A stretch of 64,000 nucleotides of DNA from Lycorma delicatula. Its lineage: Eukaryota > Arthropoda > Insecta > Hemiptera > Fulgoridae. The stretch is taken from the NCBI RefSeq assembly GCF_047948215.1, contig NC_134456.1, positions 15,842,230-15,906,229 on the forward strand. Direction: 5' to 3'. The notes beneath the pieces were generated by a model that saw only the letters and a program-made list of their open reading frames with translations, made no database searches and had not been told where the DNA came from. The position numbers and the translations under genes are program-made. Positions 12,764 through 24,223 of this stretch are shown piece after piece. Every line of letters starts with the position of its first letter. Within the stretch, counting starts at the first letter, position 1.

Positions 12764-13024
12764 TTATTTTTCTTCCAAGCCATTTGTCGCTAATTGGCAC
12801 CTTCCTGGAATAAACACTTCTTCCCATTCTCTCTCCCCCTGGAGCATATGGGCCACAGTCGTTTCAGGCGTCAGGCCTTCCGTTCTACACCTGCGACGCA
12901 CCTCAGCCCACCTTTCACATACGTAGAAGGTGTGCTCAGGTGTATCCTCACTTTCACAGTACATACATCTCGGCGTTCGCCTTCTCTTAATAATTGGAAC
13001 CTGGGAATTATGCAATTCACCTGA
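12764..13024 (-). pseudogene. Non-LTR retrotransposon C-terminal zinc-knuckle fragment
   Basis: An open minus-strand frame (stop at 12764) encodes RRRTPRCMYCESEDTPEHTF followed by YVCERWAEVRRRC and a Trp-containing tail. The C-x2-C...EHT.F.C..W pattern is the Cys/His motif found at the C-terminus of ORF2 of R1-like and related non-LTR retrotransposons. The frame is intact for about 83 codons but has no reverse transcriptase attached in frame. The sequence further upstream on this strand (from about 13090) is reverse transcriptase of another LINE lineage, so this is a truncated 3' end. Confidence 0.65.
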
Positions 13025-13089
13025 AGGTTATTACTTACACAATCACCCTCAATTATGCACTAACTTCTGCCTTCCAGATAACCATTTTA

Positions 13090-13520
13090 AAGTTAGACCT
13101 CTAATTTCAGTGCTATATATTTTAAATAAATGTGAATTAGATGACTAACTGTACCAGATGCTTTATAAGTATCAAGAAATAATACAGAAACATGTACTGG
13201 AAATTCAGTACTCGCCCTCCTGAAACTCAAGTTGACGTGAGTAAAAAATTTATTTTTAGATAAAAAACTAACTTTTTTAATTGCTTTTTCTAGCAATTTA
13301 AAAAAACTGAAAGTAGTAAAATGGGCCAATAGTTGCCAACCACATGTAAAGATCCTGATTTATGAACTGAAACAGTTTCTACTGATTTCAGGGTGGAAGG
13401 AAATTTACCCATAGCAAGACTATTATTTATATAGCAGGCAGATAAGGTAGGGATTACTTGAACACAAATTTCCTTAACACAAGCAGAAGAGATCTTATCG
13501 GTACCTGGAAATTTACCATT
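13090..13520 (-). pseudogene. Jockey/CR1-like LINE reverse transcriptase fragment (palm motif A)
   Basis: Minus-strand reading from about 13505 to 13093 gives PGTDKISSACVKEICVQVIP, then MGKFPSTLKSVETVSVHKSG, VGNYWPILLLSVF, LEKAIKKVSFL and FLDTYKASGTVSH. These correspond in order to the fingers and palm motifs of non-LTR reverse transcriptases (G.D.I, K.G....NYRPISLL, F.D..KAFDTV.H). The invariant KAFD has become KASG and frames shift, so the copy is inactive. Motif C (FADD) is not in this piece. The L/V-rich spacing fits the jockey/CR1 group better than RTE. Confidence 0.7.
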
Positions 13521-13679
13521 TTACAGACTATATGTGTATATAGCCAAAGGATTTAAGTGGAATGGGAGAATTAAAGTGATCATGATAATTCTGTCATTCA
13601 AAGTACCAGTGCTACTGATAACTTCATTAGATACTCCCAACAAAGTATTCATAACCAAAAATATTAACCATCTCATGTT

Positions 13680-14780
13680 CATCAAAAATATTACTATTTA
13701 TACATATTTTTGATAGTTATTTGTAATTTAGACATACCAGTATACTGGTTTATAATTTCTCCACTATCTGTAGGCAGGTAAATTCCCTCATTTTTAAAAT
13801 ATTCTTTTTTAGCCGTCATAATCCACGCAACTATTTTTTTCTTAAGTTGATTATGGTATATTAATGGAACTAATAAGGAAGCAGATGATAAAGTAAAAAT
13901 TAGATATTTGATTTTTAAAGCATTTGAACTAATTTACTTGCTTTACATTATCCAATTTACAAGCTAAATTATCCAGATCACTTTGCATTGTAGTTTGCAG
14001 TCTTATCACTATCAAGATTCTTGTGAATATATTAGAGCAGTATCATCTGCAAAAGATGTAGCTTTACCTAAAAAATTATGCGAAGTAGGACATTACTAAA
14101 AATTGTAGAGTAGGTCCAAGAACCATATTCATTAGAAATATTAGCAATTTATTTTTAACATTTGCATATACAATATATATTTTTGCAATATATATAATAT
14201 ATTTTGCAGTACAACATTTGCATATATTTTACGTAGAAGTATACTGGTTTTTTAAAATTATTCACTGATTTTTTGCTGGTAATTCCCTCTTGTTTTTAAA
14301 ATGTTGTCTAGTGCCATAAACCATGTGCTATTTTTTTCTTAAACTTAATGTATTCAGTCTTAATTTTGTGGCTGTATGTTTTATGCCATATCTTATATAC
14401 AACCCGTCTCTTTGAGAAATGCTAATACACAGCCCAACTTTATCCATGGTGTAAAATAAATAACAGATTTTGATTTGATTAATATACTGTAATATAATAT
14501 CAAAAAAGTTTTTAAAATGTAAATCAATATCATCAAGAATTTCCCTCCAGTCATGTTCATATAAATATGATCTTAATTTATCTTAATCCAGGACCTCTTT
14601 AACATGTTTTACAAATTATTTTGAGTTCTGTCCTTAAATGGCAAAAACCCTTTGATCATTAACATGTGTCAGAATGATAGCACTAGAAACATTGTGTTTA
14701 TATAAAATTGATTTATAGAAAACATGATCAATACATCATCCTCAGTACCTCTATTATCAACATTAAATTAGGAGTTGTAC
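13680..14780 (-). mobile_element. Scrambled jockey/CR1-like LINE fragments
   Basis: Two partly overlapping copies of the endonuclease-to-RT linker are visible on the minus strand. One at about 14480-14280 includes AHGLWH and HTATKLRL-like residues (compare PWITQGI..S+..RD.LY). The other at about 13870-13700 includes AWIMTAKKEYFKNEGIYLPT. Between them, at about 14105-14020, is GKATSFADDTALIYSQ, which is RT motif C with the catalytic FADD. Motif C followed by linker in the same direction means at least two truncated or rearranged copies lie here, one leading into the RT fragment at 13520-13090. All are riddled with stops. Confidence 0.6.
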
Positions 14781-14791
14781 TCATTCATACC

Positions 14792-14804
14792 AAGTAATTT
14801 TAGA
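14792..14804. repeat. SINE target-site duplication, left
   Basis: AAGTAATTTTAGA, identical to 15109-15121. Confidence 0.9.
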
Positions 14805-15108
14805 GGTTAACCCACCAAGTTGGTCTAGTGGTGAACGCCGTCTTCCCAAATCATCTGATTTGGATGTCGAGAGTTCTAGCGTTCAAGTCCTAGTAAAGCC
14901 AGCTATTTTTACACGGATTTGAATACTAGATCATGGATACCGGTGTTCTTTGGTTATTGGGTTTCAATTAACCACACATTTCAGGAATGGTCGACCTGAG
15001 ACTACAAGACTACACTTCATTTACACTCATACATGTCATCCTCATTCAGCCTCTGAAGTATTATTTGAACGGTAGTTATCAGAGGCTAAACAGAAAAAAG
15101 AAAGAAAG
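14805..15108 (+). mobile_element. tRNA-derived SINE, family 1, complete copy
   Basis: About 304 bp flanked by identical 13-bp duplications (AAGTAATTTTAGA at 14792-14804 and 15109-15121). Box A is TGGTCTAGTGG at 14821-14831 and box B is GTTCAAGTCC at 14881-14890, 60 bp apart as in tRNA-derived pol III promoters. The body contains TTTTTACACGGATTTGAATA and AACCACACATTTCAGGAATG, and it ends in an A/G-rich simple tail (GAAA)n. The same family occurs at 25836-26134, on the minus strand at 49307-49570, and as a diverged copy at 55815-56050. It needs a LINE partner for movement; which one is not visible. Confidence 0.85.
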
Positions 15109-15121
15109 AAGTAATTTTAGA
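15109..15121. repeat. SINE target-site duplication, right
   Basis: AAGTAATTTTAGA, identical to 14792-14804. Confidence 0.9.
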
Positions 15122-15599
15122 TAATGTTTACCAATACTATTTATTCTTTCATTACTATTTATGTTAATATCTCCAATTAAAAAATTATGTTGAAATCATA
15201 GGAGGTCTTCAAGGCCTTTCAAATCAGTCTTATTTTGTTTATTCTGGTTATAGACACCCAAGAATGTAAAACACTGTTTGAACCAATTTTTCTCCTTTCA
15301 GAATGTATCCCAGCCAGTTAGTTGGCTTTCTTATTTTTTTTTATTAAACTTCTATTCTTGTAAACAATCTTATTATTACATCTTCATTTTTCAGTCCATC
15401 TATTCAATTAATATCCGATCTCTCCTCCTTACAGTTATTTCAAGTAATTTTAGCCTTTTTTTCTGATTTCATAGTTTCCCTTTTTCCCCTAGTGTCCCTC
15501 TTTCATATGCATCAACTACCCCACTACATAATAACTATTTCTTTGCTTGTTGTTATTTCATTTTCACTTTTACAATCTTTTTTTGGACATCTTATTAAA

Positions 15600-16480
15600 T
15601 ATCAGTATTACTTTACTTCAACTGTTATTTTTTTGTCAGATATTTATGGGCTTATTTTCTCCTAAACTCATTATTTTTGTTTTCTTAATATTCATTTTCA
15701 CTTTATTCTGTAATAATGTATTCTAATAATTATGAATGTCATTTGCTTCATTTTAAAAAAGAAATTGTATAATCATTGTAAACATTTTACAGTTTATTTT
15801 CCGTTCTCCTAGATTTATTCTTTCATTTTCTAGAGCATTTTTTATCATATTTTGGTACTTAGGTATTAACGCCACCGCAGCTACAGCTTTATTTAAAACA
15901 AAGTAGTCAATGGGATTTCGATTGGCTACTTTGTTAAATAAATACTCAAAAAATGACTGTGTTAATTAGTCAAGGTTAGTGAGCGTAGGCTAAGTTTGGT
16001 TAAATTATATTTATAAAATAAATAAATATAAATAACCATTTATTAAAATTAATAAAGAGACTGTTCATTTTCCACTGAAATCCGATTGACTACTTTGTTT
16101 TTAAATAAAGCTATAGCTGCAGTGGCGTTAATACGTAAGTACCCATATCTTCAACTACATATTAAATAAAGGCAGCATCCTTGCTTATTTCTCTTTCTAG
16201 GTTACTCAATTTGAGCATCCTTTATTTTAATAACCAATTTCCAATTCGGTGCAATTCTATAATTAATATTGTATATTTGGATTATATATGTGTTCTTTTA
16301 TCTTTTATTATTTACATTAGTTTTTCTATTTGACACGGTATACTTATTCCTTTATCTCTCTCTATATACCTATTATTAATAGTTTTGATTAGCCGAATCA
16401 CATCTGTAATCCCTCTATTCCTTGTAAATCTATTTCGTTTTATATAATCATGTACTTCATTATTTTTTTACTCCTTTATG
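15600..16480 (-). mobile_element. Non-LTR reverse transcriptase remnant (copy 2), split by a MITE
   Basis: Second copy of the decayed LINE at 130-770. On the minus strand, about 16205-16180 reads NKQGCC.L (RT GVRQGC motif), and about 15725-15650 reads KVKMNIKKTKIMSLGENKP, which matches the post-FADD segment MKIN..KTK.M of RTE-like reverse transcriptases. A 290-bp inverted-repeat element at 15854-16143 lies inside it, exactly where copy 1 is continuous. Both halves carry stops. Confidence 0.6.
15854..16143. mobile_element. MITE family A, copy 1 (290 bp, long TIRs)
   Basis: The left end GGTACTTAGGTATTAACGCC is the imperfect reverse complement of the right end (GGCGTTAATACGTAAGTACC). The arms continue about 60 bp through CAAAGTAGTCAAT. 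The interior has TAGTCAAGGTTAGTGAGCGT. Flanks CATATTTT (15846-15853) and CATATCTT (16144-16151) make an 8-bp near-identical duplication. There is no coding capacity. An 8-bp duplication suggests mobilisation by a hAT-like (or P-like) transposase; that is inference. Confidence 0.8.
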
Positions 16481-18916
16481 TTGAAAAGAAGATTAAAACT
16501 TAACGTTATGCTTCTAGGGAAATGGAATCGTGATTGTTTTAAAACAAATCTGACTACATTTCACTGTTGTAAATCTGATTACATTATTTTGTAATCTCTT
16601 GAAATCCTCCTTTAAGAATTAATCAGTTCTCTTGATGTTGATAAAACTTCCAATTGTAGTTTAGCTGGTCCTACTTAAGGTTTTTTCATTTTATTTTAGC
16701 CTTTATAAGATCATTTGCTTACTTTTGAGTGATGTTGTTCCTCTGTACACTTATTCCACCTTTCAAATATCTTTTCCTCATCCTATAACACTACCATTTT
16801 TACTGGCAATTTTTTTAGTGCGTGTACCATTCCTATACTTATTCCATGTTACTGTTTTTACATTTTACCACATTAGTCTGTACTGTCCTGTTTTTTCTGA
16901 TTTCTCTATATATGAGCGGTCTCAAAAAGCAATTTCTTCTTTTCTTTTAGCATTGCTCTATTAACTCATTATTCAGTTTTTACCACGGTCTCTTGTCTTC
17001 ATCATATTTATTATAAGATGAAGAAAAAGGTAAGATGCCAGTTGTATAATTTTCATTGTGAAGACTACTGCATTTGAAAAAGAGACTTTGCAATGCCTCC
17101 AACATTGAATATATGGTAAGTCAGAGTGTACAATGGTAAACATGTTTGAAGCAAATTTGAGACCAATGTTGGACACACTGTCATTGTATGGCAGTGCCTT
17201 GATCATGACATGGATTCTAAATTCCAGAGCAATATACAATCACAGTTTGTATAGAAGAGGGAATGTTATAAAAGTATACTCCATCCTTATGTTAAAGCCT
17301 AGACATCTGTAAATAAATAATGAAATAAAATTTAAAAATAAATCCAAAATCTCTTGCATTATCAACATGAGTTAGAACGATGTTATTAGTTGTAAAACTA
17401 CGGTAAGTAGATTTTTTGTTGTTGAGTGAATAAGAGAATAATTCTCTTCTTCAAAGAAAAATGTAATTATTACATTTTCCCTTATTCATATCTAGATCAA
17501 TCGCCTTTAATGCACCAATTAAATATACAATCTGCATAATCTCAAAGCATAATCATTCAATTCAAAAATGTCTACAACATTCACAAACATTAAATAACTT
17601 GAATTCTTGATAATGGATGACAAGTGTTTGCAGTTAATAAAAACAGTGGAGTACTAATTTATTGGGACCTGTCATTTTCAATCAGGTAACTATGACAGAA
17701 TCTCCTGGTGCAAAATTTATACATAAAGATTTACGATTTTTCTTCAATTAATGATATGGTAGCTGGAATCCTTTTCTAAACTGATTTATTTTGTCCGTGT
17801 CATATTAACAAAATTATGAGGTGGTAGTGTACATATCTAATGAGCAAAGTCAAGATCGTAAATTTTCTTGAATGAATCCCACCACTGTTTTTATCTTCAG
17901 TCGCCTATCTCAGCAAATCATCAATTACCATCAAAAATATTTAAAATGAAAGTACTCACTGCAATATGACACCTTTATTTACTCTAAACCTCTGTCAACT
18001 TTCCTGGGTGAATGTCTTGCACTCTTACATCTCTTTAGCAAGGTTTATTATTTTCTTTGGCAAGTTCTATCTCATGGTTTTCAAGATATTAACATTTTCT
18101 TAAATATTTAACCAAGATTTTCCTTCCATCTTTACATTCATTAAGCCTGTGTCATATCTCCCATCAGCCAGTTCTGCCTTTCTCATCTTTTCTATAATAC
18201 CTCTTAACGCTTCTTTTATCCTTAAGCGTGTACCTTTTCTGATAAACTGTATATACCACTTTTTCACCAAACTACAATCAGTATTATCTTTTTTTTTAAT
18301 TTGCTATCTTAACTGCCATGAATTTCTGTGTCATAGTGGTAGTGTCTGTCTTTTGTCTGGAGTTTCCAGATACAAGTATCGGATCATTACCGTTGTATTA
18401 TTAGGCCTAGAATAAAAAATGATTGTTATCACGCTGTTTTTTTTTATTTAAAAAAAGTATTTTATTGACAACAGGATTCAGTTACAATAATTATAGTCTA
18501 CAGAACTTAATTTTGTAAAGTATAGAAACAAATGCTGAACTGTTATTGTGATTTTTTTTTGTTTCTTAAATACACATCTGTTATGAAATGACTCATTTCA
18601 GTTAACAGAGTACATTTGTCTTGTGAACTGCTTGATTTCATGGCCAGATTTGTTTTTAATATATTTAAAATTATCCTGTTGTAAAAATTAATGATTCACT
18701 GACTGACTCTTTTTATATTGGAGTCATTTTTACATAGACAGCAAGGATAAGATGTAGAAAAAGAAAGCTTTTAAAAGTGCTACCAAAGAGAGATGAGCCT
18801 GTGTATATCCAGTTGTTTTAACTAATTGTTTGGAAACTGGCTAAATACTAACGCTAAACTCATTTTGAATTTTTTGTATGTTCTAGCTGCTTGGTAATAA
18901 ACTTAAAATATTAATT
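16481..18916. other. AT-rich region without recognised gene
   Basis: No ORF with recognisable motifs. Around 18140-18330 the minus strand reads KRYTLKDKRSVKRYYRKDEK-like charged sequence that could be LINE-derived, but I cannot classify it. Confidence 0.4.
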
Positions 18917-19528
18917 TTATCTTTTTTTTGATGTAATTGTTATCAATTTATCCTTTATATAATGATTGTTTAATTTTTCATATTCCCTACCTAAATCAGC
19001 ATACTTCTGTGGTACTAAACTGGTTTCTTCTGTAGAAATATTTAAATCAAAGGAATCGTTTAATTTACTGGGAACTGACTCTACTATTGTTTTAAATCGG
19101 TTCCTTTGTGCTACTCGATAATTTTTGAACTGTAAGAGGGGAAATTCCAACTGCTAAACAAGCTTTATTCACAGACTTGATTATAACACATTGAGGCTCA
19201 AATATATCTTGACATTCCGGTTTGCTTTCTGTATCGTCTTGTGATTTTTGTATTTTGTTTAAGCATTTTGTACACAGTGCTCTGTCTGGAATTAACTTTA
19301 AATTTGGTTTGGTTATTGAAAGTGTCAAAGAGATATGATATGAAAATATTTATCTAAATAATCTGTTTTATGAAAAGCACATATATTTTTTTCAGTACAT
19401 CCACTTCTTAAAGATATCAATATTATTTGCTCTTCAGTAAACTCTAGAATATTGTGCAATACTAAAGATCTGTTGTAAGTCAATTTGTGACATATTGTTT
19501 CAGTGTGAATGCCAATTGAACACTCCAT
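18917..19528 (-). pseudogene. Broken copy of a third unnamed insect repeat ORF family
   Basis: Three successive minus-strand frames form one protein of about 200 residues. About 19528-19325 begins MECSIGIHTETIC and contains LEFTEEQIILI and NICAFHKTDYLDKY. About 19328-19092 contains LIPDRALCTKCLNKIQ, a C-x2-C motif, then NKACLAVGISPLTVQKLSSS. About 19150-18917 contains QRNRFKTIVESVPSKLNDSF and KYADLGREYEKLN. I recognise this order (EFTEEQI, a C..H pair, a later C-x2-C, and a Ser-rich hinge leading into a basic coiled region) from multicopy uncharacterised insect ORFs, probably the N-terminal part of a transposon protein. Frame changes occur near 19320 and 19140, and the C-terminal half is missing. 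Confidence 0.55.
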
Positions 19529-20971
19529 AATCCATTTCTATAAAGTGCAAGGGTTCTTAACATTAACAATACAGTTAGTATAAATTATAAAACTACCAAT
19601 TGCACCTCACTTTGTCTTATCCCAGTTTTTCTACAGCTAAAATAAAAGTTTCTCAAATTAATAAAATTAAAAATAAAATTTATTGCATAAATAAGTTCAT
19701 TGCTATTTATAAATAAGTGGTTAAATAATACTTAACCACAGTATTAACACTAGCAACAATACAAGATATGACACTGAAATCAAAACAGTAACTGAGCCTT
19801 CTACAATGTTTACATTCAGGATTACACAAACATTCATGTCCATACATGTGTATTTACTTTTGTGTTTGTGAGTCATACTTTAAGTAACAAACCATCCATA
19901 ATATAAGCCCTATTATAGTCATATCAAAATATTTTGTATAGTAGACCTACATTATTATCTGAAAAAATACATGCTGTGAATTTTTTGGATACATTGTTAA
20001 TAGTTAGAAGGAATGTTGTTTTTAGTGGTTTTGTTGGCTTCATTACTCGTCAACCTGTTTGAGTAACAAGTACATAAAAAGTACTTACTGCTGTAAACAT
20101 TTCAGATTTTTGCCTCTGTCCCACTTGTGGTTTTTGGGCACCAACAATGAGACATTTACAAAAATCTTACGAATCGGTTGCCATTTTCTTTTTAATGAAG
20201 GGCACTCTGTAACAATCCAATTTTTTTTATAAGTACTGCTAGTACCTAAGAGTTAAAAGGTAAAAGACAGTCCTGTTACCCTTAGCCCTTCATTTATTCT
20301 GGGCCTAAAATTTAAAAAAAAAAAAAACAATTTGTAAATGACGTGTAACTTCATTAAACATTACTAGATTTGGTTATGTAGCAACATGAATTTTGAGTAC
20401 ATTAAGATTAAGTTCCAACTTCACTCTTTTGAAAAAGCACTTTTTGACCTCTGTAAGATGTAAAATAAAAGAATGCTTCATAGAGAAAGTGACAAAAATG
20501 TGTTTTTACCTGTTGCAAGTTAGAAAATAGTCTATTACTCTAGAAACATTTTTTAAAAATATAAAAAATATTCTTTAGCCACTACAAGGTGGTTAGTTAT
20601 CAGATACCAAATATCATCAAAATCAAAAATAATGATGCAGTAAAATTTTTGAAAATTTTTTGAATTAAAATTGAATACCCTGGAAGATCCCTAATTCTAA
20701 GCGCACACATTTTACTTAAGTTCACCATTAACTTAACAAATATTTTTTAATTTATCGTCTTGTTCCTAAGAAGTAGAATGTAGTTATTTAACGCATCAGT
20801 TGCGCCAGTTATAACCTTCCAAATATTGTGGCACCATTATAATACACAAGTACCATAATTGCACATGTCTAAACTAATCGGTCATGTTTAAACATGTTCG
20901 GTTACATATTACAACATTGTAGATAGACATTGCTATCACTGCCTATAATCAGTCTGTGTCTAGTTAATAGT
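19529..20971. other. Spacer without recognised gene
   Basis: Mostly AT-rich. A slightly more complex stretch at about 20090-20300 has no frame or motif I can support. Confidence 0.4.
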
Positions 20972-21505
20972 GTGGAACTCATCCGTGAATACTTATTAAT
21001 TTTGTAATCTGGTTTTGGGTTTACCAAGAAACAATGTTAACCATACACATGAGCATCCATCATTCACATGACTGTGAAGTTAATCCCTCAGATACTGCCA
21101 CCCAAAAGTAACAATGCAAAGCTGTGCCTATTTATGAAAAAATGAGCCTGTTTGTTTAGCATCATTTGTTCTTTAGACAATTTTTCTTCAATTTCTAGAT
21201 ATCTTTTTTTTAGGAAATATTTATGAATATGATCGGTCAAAGTTAAAAATGTTACTAAAACCTAAATTAGATTATAAACCATTTAAAATAAAATATTGTA
21301 ATTAGAACTTAGCAGTTTTGTATATTTAGTAACTTCATTTTAGTGATACTGGTTATTTGGTGCTCTGAGTTACCAGTTAAATTAAGTGTTCATGAATACA
21401 TAGGTTTATAAATGCCCGGTTTATGAACTGAGCATATATAATTTTGAAGTTATATATTAACTATGAAGTATTATTTGATTTTAAAGCATTTCCAAGCTAT
21501 TGCAC
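20972..21505 (+). repeat. Dispersed repeat C, copy 1 (about 530 bp)
   Basis: Aligns over its length in the same orientation with 28863-29343. Shared blocks are GGGTTTACCAAGAAA, CATTCACATGACTGTGAAGT, ATACTGCCACCCAAAAG, TCATTTGTTCTTTAGACAAT, TTATGAACTGAGC-like sequence and TTTCCAAGCTATT. There is no terminal repeat, ORF or pol III box that I can identify, so the class is unknown. Confidence 0.75.
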
Positions 21506-22339
21506 CTGGAGTATACCTGAAAATATTCGTATATTGTTTTTCATCCACTTAGAATCGTTGCATTTGTTACCTTGTCTGACCAACGTATTTTTAGAAGAAA
21601 CCTGTAAGACGAACATCTCAAAGGTTTCAAGTTTTTTAATAGATGCCTCATTGATTCTACTAGATACAAGAGAATAGAGATTATATAACATCTGAGCATT
21701 CTTGTACGCAAGCCAATAAAAGGTCTGGTGACACAAGTACATCAGAAGAAGGCTGATTTGGTCTTCACAAGTCTGCACTTAATTTCCAACTTGTGAACTC
21801 ACCTTCATCAATACTACTCTTAAAATACATGTTTTTCATCCTTTATATAAATCCGATCAACCCAAGTACAGAATTAATAAAATAAAAAAATAGGATGACC
21901 GCCTACCTTATTCCATAATCCAAGCAAGAGCACTTTCACGAGTACCTCGCATCATCAGTTGCTATATAATTTTTCAAATCTTTCGTTGCAAATTGCTCAT
22001 TAAAATTAGAAGTGAGATTTAAAATTGTTAAAAAGATCCTTTTCCAATTAAATCAAAACAGAAATAAAACTTTTTTTTTTTATATTCAAAATTTTAAATC
22101 TTGTACAAAATATGAAGTCATTAATAAAAAAATTAAATTAAAAGTAAAAATTAAAATTAATAACAAAAATAAAAATAAAATCAATAGAACTGTCTACTAA
22201 AGTAAATAAAGTTATATAACTGTCCACAGTTGAAATATTATGAATTACCAATGTCTACAGAAGTGCTGCTACCTACAGCAGCTTCTATGATTGTGTAATC
22301 CTCATATTCTATATGTAGGTTGATCAAATAAATTAATTT

Positions 22340-23250
22340 TTTTATTTATAAATGTAAAATCTTTCTAAAATGTCAAAAACCTTATTTGTATTAATATTGT
22401 ATTTTTTAATTTCCAGTATTTCTAATATTTGTATTCATATCAGACATGGAATGTCTATTATTAATAAGATTATCAGAAACGTTAAACCTAATTTTATAAT
22501 ATCTAAAGTGTTCATCAAATCTAGTTTTAAAGGATCTAGTGGTTTTACCTATATAAATATGGTCATAATCATTGCATTTTATTTTTAAACAAATTGTTTA
22601 AATCATATGAAGCAATACGTGTATTATTTTTTAAATATTTTATTAAATGGTTTTTTGTCTGATATGCAGGTTTAACCAGATTTTTATTGTAAACCCTTAT
22701 GTTTTCAACAATATTATCAGTATATTTTAAATATACATTGTCATTTTCTGTGTGTTTATCTGTATTAAATATGTATAATTGTTAATTTTTGACATTGCTT
22801 TTTGTATATATTATCTACTAAACATTCATTATAACCATTATATTTAGCAATTTGTTTTATAATATCTATTTATTTATTTTATTTATTATTTCCATTATAC
22901 TTGTGTAATTGATAGCTTTTATATAACCATGTTCATATAAGTATTAATTTTTGTGACCACAGATGATTTGCATATTTATGTTTGTTGGTTGGTTGTGAGT
23001 TTCCTATGTACTGAAGTTATGAATCGATTATTTTTATTCCTATGATCTATTTCGATACAGTCATCTTAAGTGATTTATTCTCCTATTTTTATCAATTTCA
23101 AAAGTAAATTTCAATTCATTATGGTAAGAATTTAACTTGTTCAAAATTATTAAATGTTCATTTTATATAATGAATAATAACAATAATATTATCAATAAAT
23201 AAATGGTCTTCATGATTTTGTATTAATTTATTTATTATGTTGATTGTTTC
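22340..23250 (-). mobile_element. Penelope-like element fragment 1 (RT end plus GIY-YIG)
   Basis: Minus-strand reading gives, from high to low coordinate, NSYHNELKFTFEIDKNRRIN and STYRKLTT (compare the FT.E.E....FLDL...IYRKPT motif of Penelope reverse transcriptases), then DIIKQIAKYNGYNECLVDNI, then at about 22590-22400 KIKCNDYDHIYIGKTTRSFK and INNRHSMSDMNTNI. The last two are the GIY-YIG endonuclease core (CND.....YIG.T.RSFKTR) and its following segment. Stops and frame changes are scattered throughout. Penelope-like elements are retroelements that join an RT to a GIY-YIG nuclease. Confidence 0.7.
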
Positions 23251-23769
23251 ATTTATGGGTATGCTAGGGTACATGTTAACTTATGTCTTCCTGGTGTTAT
23301 CCCCAATTTTTAAATCTTTTAATTTATTTACAGTTTGTAAATGTAATATAAAGAATGGATACAAAGAAAATTTAAATTCATTTTGATTCTAAGTATTTTA
23401 TCTATTTTAGAGATGATGTAAGAAGGGGCAGTTGTGAAATTAATTAAAGGTCACATAGGCATATCAGGTTATGTATTTTTGGTAGTACAGATAATACTTT
23501 ATATTTTTCTTCAGAATTTTCATCCTGTATAGCTTCACACTTGCTTGTAAAATGATTCCGCACACCTGATATTTACTGATGACCGTGAATTTAGTCTTTT
23601 GATGTTTTAGACTTAACATGCCATAAAAACTTGATATCAAGTATTTACAAATATGCTGCACATATTATTTATTTTTTAATTTTACCATTTTTTAACAGTT
23701 CCATAAGTGATTACTTTTTTAAAATTGTGTTATCTCAATCATGCATCTTTTACATCTATTTTAATTATT

Positions 23770-24223
23770 GGTACTTGTGTATTAACGCCACCGCAGCTAC
23801 AAATTTATTTAAAAACAAAGTAGTCAATCGGATTTTGGTGGAAAATGAACAGTCTCTTATATTAATTATATAATAAATAGTTATTTATATTTATTTTATA
23901 AATATAATTTTACCAAACTTAACCTACGCTCACTTCGCTCGCTAACCTTGACTAATTAACACCGTAATTTGAGTATTTATTTAATAAATTCAGTAATTAT
24001 TGCAATTATTTATTTAAATAATCAAAACACTCCTGTTAATTAGTCAAGGTTAGCGAGCGTAGGTTAAGTTTTAAATTATATTTATAAAATAAATATAAAT
24101 GACCATTTATTAAAATTAATAAAGACTGTTTTGATGAATCTATGTTAAACTCTATATTGGCCCATTTTCCACCAAAATACGATAAAAAAGCTGTAGCTGC
24201 AGTGGTGTTAATATGTAAGTACC
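23770..24223. mobile_element. MITE family A, copy 2 (454 bp)
   Basis: Ends GGTACTTGTGTATTAACGCC and (reverse complement) GGTACTTACATATTAACACC match copy 1 at 15854-16143. The interior is itself almost palindromic: AACCTACGCTCACTTCGCTC near 23928 and its reverse complement GAGCGTAGGTTAAGTT near 24054. Flanks TAATTATT (23762-23769) and TAATTATC (24224-24231) form an 8-bp duplication with one mismatch. It is larger than copy 1, and the extra length lies in the centre. Confidence 0.8.

Noticed and set aside
22012..22200. Lys/Asn-rich open frame
   Set aside because: Low-complexity AAA/AAT-driven frame with no motif.
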